Source: Acidimicrobiaceae bacterium (GTDB taxonomy: Bacteria; Actinomycetota; Acidimicrobiia; Acidimicrobiales; Acidimicrobiaceae). From it: a stretch of DNA of 11,970 nucleotides. The translations under genes and the position numbers were made by a program. Below the pieces are notes generated by a model that worked only from the letters and a program-made list of their open reading frames with translations, was not told the DNA's origin and did no database searches. Each line of letters begins with the position of its first letter. The stretch's first letter is position 1. This document shows positions 7,015 through 11,970 of this stretch, piece by piece. Location of the stretch: contig JABEUP010000040.1 in assembly GCA_013044365.1 (NCBI GenBank), positions 1 to 11,970 on the forward strand, given 5' to 3'.

Positions 7015-7047
7015 CTTATATGAAAACTACCATCAGCTTTCTGTCAA
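7015..7047 (-). promoter_or_regulatory. Candidate promoter for the riboswitch-permease transcript
   Basis: A perfect TTGACA (7047-7042 on the minus strand) precedes an AT-rich -10 region, CATATAAG (7022-7015), that abuts riboswitch P1. TATAAG matches the -10 consensus well, but its spacing of 21 is long; CATATA gives 19. The location immediately before P1 is right for a riboswitch leader, but the spacing makes the call tentative. Confidence 0.4.
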
Positions 7048-7132
7048 CACAAATCTCCCAATCCAAAGTCGGCATTCGGGTTTAGTGACCATTTCTGCGT
7101 TCAACCGCTCGGATATCACGAATATCGAGCCC

Positions 7133-7193
7133 GCATCCGGCTTTGGCAGGGTTCTTCGGCGGATTCAGCCTGAAAGCCTTTATGGACGGATGC
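7133..7193. terminator. Long segmented stem-loop at the SQR 3' end, possible bidirectional terminator
   Basis: Three consecutive helices stack into one arm: GCATCC (7133-7138) with GGATGC (7188-7193), GGCTTT (7139-7144) with AAAGCC (7173-7178), and CAGG (7147-7150) with CCTG (7169-7172). The bulges are two and nine bases and the terminal loop 18. On the plus strand a T-run (7200-7205) follows. On the minus strand the arm begins 11 bases after the SQR stop. It may end SQR transcription, stop plus-strand antisense RNA from entering SQR, or be a distinct structured RNA. A second imperfect hairpin lies at 7108-7129. Confidence 0.5.
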
Positions 7194-7203
7194 TAATTAT
7201 TTT

Positions 7204-8400
7204 TTATCCGAGGCCCCTCAGCATGAAATTCCAGTAAAAGTAGGGAAGTCCGAAGCGCTTCAGCAGCCACATGTCGTAGCGTTCTTTCTTGGTGTTGATC
7301 AAGGGCACGGTCGGGTGTGGGGTAAGGCTGTAGTCGAACTCTGCCAGAAGCATCTTTCCCCGGGCTGTAGTGAAAGGACATGCGGCATAACCGTCATATC
7401 GGGCCACCAGTTGTTTACCCTCGAGTGCCGAGATCAAATTAGCGACGACTACCGGCGCCTCTTTCCTGATCGCAGCCCCGGTTTTTGAGGTCGGCGCGTT
7501 GCAAACATCGCCCAAGGAGAAGACTTCAGGGTAGACGGTGTGCTGAAGAGTGTTACGGTCCACGCTTACCCAGCCGAACGGACTTGCCGGATCTGCCAGC
7601 TGGCTGTCCCGTATGAATTTCGGTGCCCGCTGCGGCGGGGCAGTATGAAAAATGTCATAAGTTATCGACTGGCGCGTCTTGCCCTCGGGAGTGGTGATCT
7701 CAAATGTCGCCGCACGCTTGCCCGGGTCGACTTCCACGAGCTCGTGGCTGAAGCGGGCGTCGATGCCGTAGCGCTCGATAACGCCGGAGAGGACCTTGGC
7801 GAATTCCGGTACGCCAAATATTCCGCCCGCCCCGGTTGCAAATATCAGGTCCGTATTTGACAGGGTGCCGGTTTTTTGCCAGTGGTCTGCAGCCAGATAG
7901 GCCGCCTTTTGAGGAGCGCCGGGGCACTTTATCGGTGTACCCGGCGAGGCAAACAGGGCTGTGCCTCCACGAAACTTTCTCACTATTTCCCAGGTCTTAG
8001 GCGCGAGCTCAGCGACATAGTTGGAACTCGCGAATGGAGTGTGAACGGCATCTTCGAGTCCGGGAACCATATCCCAGGCCAACTCCAGTCCGGGGCAAAC
8101 TACTAGAAAGTCATAAGAGATTGTCGAGCCGGATGAGATCGAAACCTGGCGTTGGCCAGGATCAATCTCTGCAGCCTTGTCCTGGATCCAGCGCACCCCT
8201 TTGGGCATGACAGATGTTTCCGAACGCCGCGTGTGCGACAGCGAACTTACTCCGCCCCCCACCAGCGTCCAAAGTGGCTGATAATAGTGGATATCGGAAG
8301 GCTCGATGACGGCGATGTCATTCTGGCCTGCACGGCGAAGCCTGGCGGCAATGCTTATTCCGGCCGAACCTCCTCCGATTATGACAATTCGATGATGCAT
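7204..8400 (-). CDS. sqr: Sulfide:quinone oxidoreductase, type II/SQOR-like (398 aa)
   Basis: This membrane-associated flavoenzyme oxidises sulfide to sulfane sulfur and passes electrons to quinone. The N-terminal FAD dinucleotide site is GGGSAG (residues 9-14). Two redox cysteines expected for this class are present, Cys159 in KCPGAPQK and Cys341 in ACPFTTARGK. A second FAD contact, FSLGDVCNAPTSKTGAA, follows about residue 294. The C-terminal amphipathic tail (WLLKRFGLPYFYWNFM) is typical of the membrane-contacting end. The start is firm: AGGAG lies about seven bases before ATG 8400. It is transcribed alone towards the riboswitch, with a structured 3' end. A decayed copy lies 2 kb downstream. 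Cys102 and Cys300 are extra cysteines of unknown role. Confidence 0.93.
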   Translation of the reverse strand: MHHRIVIIGGGSAGISIAARLRRAGQNDIAVIEPSDIHYYQPLWTLVGGGVSSLSHTRRSETSVMPKGVRWIQDKAAEIDPGQRQVSISSGSTISYDFLVVCPGLELAWDMVPGLEDAVHTPFASSNYVAELAPKTWEIVRKFRGGTALFASPGTPIKCPGAPQKAAYLAADHWQKTGTLSNTDLIFATGAGGIFGVPEFAKVLSGVIERYGIDARFSHELVEVDPGKRAATFEITTPEGKTRQSITYDIFHTAPPQRAPKFIRDSQLADPASPFGWVSVDRNTLQHTVYPEVFSLGDVCNAPTSKTGAAIRKEAPVVVANLISALEGKQLVARYDGYAACPFTTARGKMLLAEFDYSLTPHPTVPLINTKKERYDMWLLKRFGLPYFYWNFMLRGLG

Positions 8401-8666
8401 TTGATCTCTCCTGATTTTGATTGGCCGACAGCGGTTGGTTTAGATCTCTCTGGATACTTAAGAAAGTTTATCGGATTAGTCAACATTAATCAACATTGTG
8501 GAGAATCTCTGTTCTGATCTGGGGTCTTTTATGGGATGTCGGGCATCAGTGCCACAGCGACGTTGATGCGTTGAGTAGCGGGAGTCGCAGGAGAGTTTCA
8601 GCCCTCCGATGCCTCACCTTAAACAGCTGGCCAATTCCAGTCCTCTGACCCGAACTCTCAGCCGTC
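8401..8666. other. SQR upstream region
   Basis: The 266 bases between the toxin gene and SQR carry no gene. They must hold the SQR promoter, since SQR reads leftwards from 8400. A TTGACT on the minus strand overlaps the TCAACATT direct repeat and could be a -35 box, but the -10 that would follow it is poor. Confidence 0.5.
8480..8497. repeat. Direct repeat with 10-base period in the SQR promoter region
   Basis: TCAACATT occurs at 8480-8487 and again at 8490-8497, separated by AA, placing the two copies on the same helix face. It sits 80-97 bases upstream of the SQR start and overlaps a candidate -35 hexamer. This is a plausible operator for a regulator of sulfide oxidation; no such regulator is encoded in the window. 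Confidence 0.4.
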
Positions 8667-9068
8667 TCAGCGATCTTTAGGCGCAATCACATCAATACCG
8701 TACAGATGGGCCGCTTTTGCTAACAATTCATCGTAGGTAACGAAACCATCGAGATCGTCGCCCAGTTCAAGTGCGGCTGCGAGATGCAGGGAATCCAAAC
8801 TTCGCAATAGCTCTGGAGCGAGTTCGGCAGCCCTTTCGAAGGTTGCCGAGGGCAAGGTCACCAGCGTTAGCGATTCGAGAATTATACGAGCCCTGCCCAT
8901 CTGCTCCGGCGCTCCACGTCTGGTGGTTCGGAGGAGTTCCGTACGCAACAGATCACTTGATACGATTCGATCTGAATTGGTCTTCACCCATGCCATTAGG
9001 GCAGCCGACTCGGGTTCTTCAATTATAAGTTTCACTGCGGCGGAGGTATCAAAATAGAAAACAGTCAA
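8667..9068 (-). CDS. vapC: PIN-domain ribonuclease toxin, VapC family (133 aa)
   Basis: This is a probable toxin of a type II toxin-antitoxin pair, expected to cleave specific RNAs with Mg2+. The four PIN acidic residues are in place: Asp7 (YFDTSA), Glu44 (RTELLR), Asp92 (SLDSLHLAAAL) and Asp113 (TYDELL). Length and order fit VapC. It starts at TTG 9068; the TTGA at 9068-9065 contains both this start and the antitoxin stop, so translation is coupled. It is read after its antitoxin, as usual. I see no truncation or lost catalytic residue, so it should be active. The RNA target is unknown. Confidence 0.9.
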   Translation of the reverse strand: MTVFYFDTSAAVKLIIEEPESAALMAWVKTNSDRIVSSDLLRTELLRTTRRGAPEQMGRARIILESLTLVTLPSATFERAAELAPELLRSLDSLHLAAALELGDDLDGFVTYDELLAKAAHLYGIDVIAPKDR

Positions 9069-9340
9069 TATCGTTCGGCCTTGCGAAATGAATCGAGAAC
9101 CAGGGAAAGAGGTTCTTCCGGGGACTGGCGTTTGGGAGGGTCTGTGAGTTCAGAGAGCGAACGTTTGGGAAGTCTAGCTCCGCCAGCAGCAATAAGAGAA
9201 GCAAGGTTTCCTTCTCGGATGGGGCTGAGCTGTGCAACTGCTCTCCCTCGATAGGTGACAATAACACTCTCTCCGGCCGCAACCCGTGCAACTATTGCCG
9301 ATGCATTTTGATTGAGTTCACGAACTCCTACCTGCTTCAT
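9065..9340 (-). CDS. Phd/YefM-type antitoxin partner of the PIN toxin (91 aa)
   Basis: The N-terminus, VGVRELNQNASAIVARVAAG then VIVTYRGRAVAQLSP, is the classical prevent-host-death fold, which binds DNA and caps the toxin through its C-terminal part (about residues 45-91, charged and proline-rich). ATG 9340 fits the family start. There is no proper Shine-Dalgarno spacing (AGGA ends one base before ATG). The promoter places the transcript start at or within a few bases of the ATG, so a leaderless mRNA is likely. Its own operator palindrome overlaps that promoter, consistent with autoregulation by the antitoxin-toxin complex. Confidence 0.9.
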   Translation of the reverse strand: MKQVGVRELNQNASAIVARVAAGESVIVTYRGRAVAQLSPIREGNLASLIAAGGARLPKRSLSELTDPPKRQSPEEPLSLVLDSFRKAERY

Positions 9341-9343
9341 GTC

Positions 9344-9376
9344 CTACATTGTAGTATTAATTGGATGCCCGGTCAA
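9344..9376 (-). promoter_or_regulatory. Toxin-antitoxin promoter with overlapping palindromic operator
   Basis: On the minus strand TTGACC (9376-9371) and TACAAT (9353-9348) are separated by exactly 17 bases, each differing from consensus at one position. The palindrome CTACATTGTAG (9344-9354, two perfect 5-base arms) covers the -10 box, the expected place for an autorepressor. The start point would fall about 9340-9342, almost on the ATG at 9340. Confidence 0.75.
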
Positions 9377-9586
9377 TCGGAACCATTCAGGCTCTAAAGA
9401 TATAACCCCGGAATATCGATCACTTTTGGTAGATTTAATAACAGCGAAGAGAACTTCTGTCCAAACAATTGGCTTCTGTTGACTTCACCTACGGGCGAAT
9501 TTGCCGGCTTCTTATCAATCAGCCGCAGCTCCTCCAGGAGTCTTTTGGATACATTCGTAAAATTCCCAACTGAACTCAATCGGGGT
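9377..9586. other. Short spacer between maturase 3' end and toxin-antitoxin promoter
   Basis: The 210 bases hold no supported gene. Open frames across it belong to reading frames overlapping the maturase and have non-coding composition. No clear terminator follows the maturase stop at 9587-9589. Confidence 0.4.
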
Positions 9587-10909
9587 CTAGCGGCGATGAG
9601 ATGCAAAGCAGCAGTGCTTGTATTTCTTGCCGCTACCGCAGGGGCATGTGTCATTTCGTGAAGCAGTCTTCCATTTAGCGCGTGCAGAGATCTCCGATTT
9701 TTCAATCTCCGCCATAATTGCTTGCGGGGACATTCCCTTCTTGTAAAAACCGAGGATTCCCTCAAGTTCCGGCTGAAGATGGCTGTAGTAGCTTCGGTAG
9801 CCTTCGCACAGGTAGTTGAGCCCGTCCTCACCGTCGGGAGTTTTTATAAAGCGGTCTTTGGGGCATCCGCCGTTGCAGAAAGATAGCACCGGGCACTCTT
9901 TGCAATAACCTGGCAGCGACTCCTTCTTTGCCTTCCCGAATGCCCTTTGTACCGGCGACTCGATGAGATCCGCCAGAGAATCCGTAGTTAGGTTCCCCAG
10001 ATAGTTGCCGGGATTTACGAAGTGGTCGCAACTGTATGTTCCACCGTCGTGTTCAACCGCCAGAACCCTTCCGCAGGTTTCAGACATGATGCAGATGTTG
10101 GCTGGCTTGCCTCCGGCAACAAGCATGCATTCGAGAAAGTTCTGGATTCCGATCCTTCCGAGGTCGTGGCGTATCCATTCGTCGAAAACCGTGTTTAGGA
10201 ACGTTCCCATTTCCTGTGATTTGACTGACCAGGGTGCCACGGTGCCATCAGCAAGGCGGGTGACCACGGGAAGAAACTGAAGCCAGCGGACTTTCTGGTC
10301 CAGGAAAAAGTGGTAGACCTCGGCGGGGAACTTGGAGTTAGCGGCATTGAGAGTGCAAAGGATGTCCGGCTCTATGCCGTGTGCGCGAAGGCGTCGGAGC
10401 CCCTGCATCACCTTTGAGTGAGTGGCGTCCCCTTTTCGGTCAATCCGGTAGGCGTCATGAAGATGTTCCGGACCGTCGATACTGAGTCCTACCGTGAAGT
10501 TGTTCTCGGCTAAGAAGCTGCACCAGCCCGGATCCAGGCGGGTTCCGTTGGTTTGCAGATTGTTCAGGCATTGCCAACCCTCGGGGGTGTAGCGTGCCTG
10601 AAGTTCCAGCACTTTTTTGAAGAAGTCAGTCCCGGCCAGCGTGGGCTCGCCCCCGTGCCAGACAAAATGCACCATCGGACCCGGACTCTCGGCAATGAAG
10701 GAGCTGACATAGGCCTCCAGTACTTCGGGCCGCATGCGGAAATGCTCGGTTGAAGGAAACAGGGACTTCTTTTGAAGGTAGTAGCAGTAGTCGCATCTCA
10801 GGTTGCAGATTGGACCAATCGGTTTTGCCATGACAACAAAAGGGGTGGTAACTGGCATAGTCGCTGTTTGTGCTCCGTATCCTTCGCGCTTCATTCTGGA
10901 GCGTACCAC
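9587..10909 (-). CDS. Anaerobic sulfatase-maturating radical SAM enzyme (anSME) with SEC-C tail (440 aa)
   Basis: This class converts an active-site Cys or Ser of sulfatases to formylglycine with S-adenosylmethionine and iron-sulfur clusters. The radical SAM motif is Cys35-x3-Cys39-x2-Cys42 (ICNLRCDYCYYL) after the typical FVVMAKPIGP. HFVWHGGEPT (about residue 81), GLSIDGP and LQTNGT follow. A SPASM region holds auxiliary-cluster cysteines (ETCGRVL, YSCDHFV, YCKECPVLSFCNGGCPKDRF, YLCEGYR). Residues 422-434, CPCGSGKKYKHCC, form a SEC-C zinc motif. GTG 10909 has GGAG five bases upstream; ATG 10894 or 10858 are alternatives, the last giving the more family-like N-terminus. No sulfatase is nearby, so a peptide-modifying role other than sulfatase maturation is possible. 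Confidence 0.9.
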   Translation of the reverse strand: MVRSRMKREGYGAQTATMPVTTPFVVMAKPIGPICNLRCDYCYYLQKKSLFPSTEHFRMRPEVLEAYVSSFIAESPGPMVHFVWHGGEPTLAGTDFFKKVLELQARYTPEGWQCLNNLQTNGTRLDPGWCSFLAENNFTVGLSIDGPEHLHDAYRIDRKGDATHSKVMQGLRRLRAHGIEPDILCTLNAANSKFPAEVYHFFLDQKVRWLQFLPVVTRLADGTVAPWSVKSQEMGTFLNTVFDEWIRHDLGRIGIQNFLECMLVAGGKPANICIMSETCGRVLAVEHDGGTYSCDHFVNPGNYLGNLTTDSLADLIESPVQRAFGKAKKESLPGYCKECPVLSFCNGGCPKDRFIKTPDGEDGLNYLCEGYRSYYSHLQPELEGILGFYKKGMSPQAIMAEIEKSEISARAKWKTASRNDTCPCGSGKKYKHCCFASHRR

Positions 10910-10918
10910 TTACGCTCC
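10898..10918. repeat. Perfect 8-bp palindrome over the maturase start
   Basis: GGAGCGTA (10898-10905) and TACGCTCC (10911-10918) are exact inverted copies with a 5-base centre. The right arm contains the maturase Shine-Dalgarno on the minus strand and the centre contains part of the GTG start. As RNA it could hide the ribosome site; as DNA it could be an operator. Confidence 0.5.
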
Positions 10919-11211
10919 ATTGCCGCCAGATGATGGTCACCACCGGAAATCGCCGATATAGCGGGACATTTAACGGTTGGCCTGCAGGGGTGCCGACCCC
11001 GGTATCCCGAACCGCAAATCAGACCCCAGTTCCAGCTGAGCTTCACCGGCCCCGCCTATGAAAGAGTTGTTTTCGCATTGGGTAATAAATGTGGCGTAGA
11101 ATTCAAAAACTGTCAGTGCCAGAAATGGCCAGGGCTGAACTTTGGAATTTTAGGGGTCGGCTGATTCGCGTTAAAGGTGAATGGCTGGCGCAGTGGCGTA
11201 AAGGAATTGAC
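10919..11211. other. Divergent intergenic region between maturase and thioesterase
   Basis: This region should contain promoters for both outward-reading genes. It holds a short GGGGT-GCCG-ACCCC hairpin (10987-11000) and no clear consensus promoter. The thioesterase frame is open from ATG 11089, but codons before 11212 have no family similarity that I can see and a stronger ribosome site lies at 11200-11205, so I treat 11089-11211 as leader. Confidence 0.5.
11200..11205 (+). promoter_or_regulatory. Shine-Dalgarno supporting a GTG start for the thioesterase
   Basis: AAAGGA at 11200-11205 lies six bases before GTG 11212. ATG 11089, the longest start, has only a weak GGGT ten or so bases upstream. 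The GTG start gives the usual family length. Confidence 0.6.
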
Positions 11212-11631
11212 GTGAAGCCTTCATTGCAAGCTGGAATCGAGTATGAGTTAGTTTATCGTGTCCCGCAGTCAAAGACTGTGCCTGGCCTTTACCCGGAGGC
11301 AGAGGAGTTTCAGGTAATGCCCGAGGTGTTTGCTACCGGTTTTCTTGTCGGTCTGTTGGAATGGGCCTGTGTCAAGGCGCTGCATCCCCATCTTGACTGG
11401 CCGGATGAGCAGACCCTTGGAACACATATCAACATCAGTCATGAAGCGCCGACCCCGCCGGGATTAGAGGTCAAAGCCAGGGTTAAACTGACCGAAGTTG
11501 ACGGGCGCCGGCTCTTTTTCTATGTCGAAGCCGATGACGGAAAGGACGTAATCAGTCGCGGCACCCATGAGCGGTACGTGGTTGACAGAGCCCGTTTTCT
11601 CGAAAAGGTCAGCGAGAAAAAGTTTCGCTGA
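11212..11631 (+). CDS. FlK-like hotdog-fold acyl-CoA thioesterase (139 aa)
   Basis: A single hotdog domain like fluoroacetyl-CoA thioesterase FlK and its many uncharacterised relatives, which hydrolyse short or unusual acyl-CoAs. The FlK catalytic triad is matched: Thr42 (FATGFL), Glu50 (GLLEWA) and His77 in SHEAPTPPG. The C-terminal half (GRRLFFYVEADDGKDVISRG, then THERYVVD) is family-typical. With GTG 11212 as start, Thr42 and Glu50 even carry FlK numbering, and the length is normal. Starting at ATG 11089 would add 41 residues (180 aa) with no recognisable fold. It is divergent from the maturase and apparently monocistronic. The substrate is not predictable; fluoroacetate resistance should not be assumed. 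Confidence 0.85.
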   Translation: MKPSLQAGIEYELVYRVPQSKTVPGLYPEAEEFQVMPEVFATGFLVGLLEWACVKALHPHLDWPDEQTLGTHINISHEAPTPPGLEVKARVKLTEVDGRRLFFYVEADDGKDVISRGTHERYVVDRARFLEKVSEKKFR

Positions 11632-11634
11632 CCT
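11606..11634 (+). terminator. Perfect 10-bp hairpin overlapping the thioesterase stop codon
   Basis: AGGTCAGCGA (11606-11615) pairs exactly with TCGCTGACCT (11625-11634) around GAAAAAGTT. The TGA stop (11629-11631) lies inside the right arm. Only a short AGTT follows, so termination without a U-tract, or an mRNA-stabilising role, is likely. Confidence 0.6.
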
Positions 11635-11843
11635 AGTTCACCCGCTGGTCCGGGGCAGATTTCTCCAGTTTTCCGACTATTTTGGGACTCGCTGCTGATG
11701 TACTATGTCAGCCGCGGTAGATAGGAAAACACGAAATTTGCCGATGTTGAATCACGCCGAAGTGGTGGTTCTGCATTGTTGGTAACGGGAGGCTCTTTAC
11801 CGCTACGTTTATGACGATCAATTGGAGTGGTTTGAGATCTGCC
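11635..11843. other. Spacer without a supported gene
   Basis: I find no convincing frame, repeat or regulatory site here. Confidence 0.4.
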
Positions 11844-11970
11844 TTAGACGGCGAAGCCATAGGAAGTAAATAGGGCGTCGAGGCGAGCGCAAACACCGGT
11901 ATCGGTGATTATCGAAACCCATCTGTGTGCTTCAGTGGTATCTAAATCGCCTGGTGCATCGCGGAGCATG
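11844..11970 (-). CDS. Possible 3' end of a gene entering from the right edge (unrecognised)
   Basis: On the minus strand a frame is open from the window edge to TAA at 11844-11846. Its 41 residues have a balanced composition (for example EAHRWVSIITDTGVCARLDA) and G/C-rich third positions like the real genes here. I recognise no family. It could be the C-terminus of a larger protein, a short protein starting at ATG 11969, or chance. A small CACCG-GTAT-CGGTG hairpin (11894-11907) lies inside it. Confidence 0.2.
   Translation of the reverse strand, partial: MLRDAPGDLDTTEAHRWVSIITDTGVCARLDALFTSYGFAV

Noticed and set aside
6911..7237. 108-codon open frame on the plus strand
   Set aside because: It is antisense to the riboswitch and SQR 3' end, has no family similarity I can see and is explained by the RNA structure on the other strand.
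5028..7336. SQR repeats read as a transposon or integron structure
   Set aside because: No transposase, integrase, terminal inverted repeats or target duplications are visible; the repeats are two copies of one gene's 3' part.
8591..8659. GAGAGTT/AACTCTC inverted repeat with a 55-base centre
   Set aside because: Seven-base arms at that distance are expected by chance and nothing else supports a function.
9394..9831. 145-codon minus-strand frame
   Set aside because: Overlaps the SEC-C end of the maturase in another frame; composition is Arg/Ser/Thr-rich and non-coding in look.
1..11970. CRISPR array, tRNA, rRNA or prophage genes
   Set aside because: No regularly spaced repeats, cloverleaf, rRNA-like sequence or phage structural motifs were seen on either strand.

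Overview
The window is chromosomal bacterial DNA, moderately G+C rich by eye. I see no tRNA, rRNA, CRISPR array, insertion sequence or phage gene. The organism is probably an actinomycete-like or other anaerobic/microaerophilic soil or sediment bacterium, but this is only an inference. It rests on the permease and antitoxin sequence style, an apparently leaderless toxin-antitoxin promoter, hairpins without U-tracts used as gene ends, and a gene set suited to low oxygen (prFMN decarboxylases, sulfide:quinone oxidoreductase, anaerobic sulfatase maturase).

Left third (plus strand). There are two divergent UbiD-family decarboxylases (1-1365, open at the left edge, and 1765-3192) separated by a 399-base structured spacer. 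The second is followed after 6 bases by a 49-codon zinc-ribbon gene (3199-3348) and a strong GC hairpin. UbiD plus a tiny zinc-ribbon protein resembles the catalytic and small D subunits of non-oxidative hydroxyarylic acid decarboxylases. Next come a small membrane protein (3701-3934) and a tandemly duplicated DoxX-like membrane protein (4060-5001) that starts at TTG behind a perfect Shine-Dalgarno sequence.

Middle (minus strand). A sulfide:quinone oxidoreductase (SQR, 7204-8400) is followed by a complete cobalamin riboswitch (6846-7013) directly in front of an NCS1-type nucleobase permease (5319-6794). On the far side of the permease lies a decayed, internally deleted copy of the SQR 3' part (5028-5367). 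The riboswitch-permease module is therefore bracketed by two same-orientation SQR 3' ends, and the last 15 or so permease residues are read out of frame from the SQR remnant. This B12-controlled permease is the most unusual unit in the window. A B12-related cargo such as a benzimidazole or purine lower-ligand base is a testable hypothesis.

Right third. A Phd/VapC-type toxin-antitoxin pair (minus, 8667-9340) has its palindromic operator laid over a near-consensus promoter. An anaerobic sulfatase-maturating radical SAM enzyme with a SEC-C tail (minus, 9587-10909) has no sulfatase beside it. Divergent from it is an FlK-like hotdog thioesterase (plus, 11212-11631) whose start is better placed at an internal GTG. 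The last 340 bases hold no complete gene I can support.
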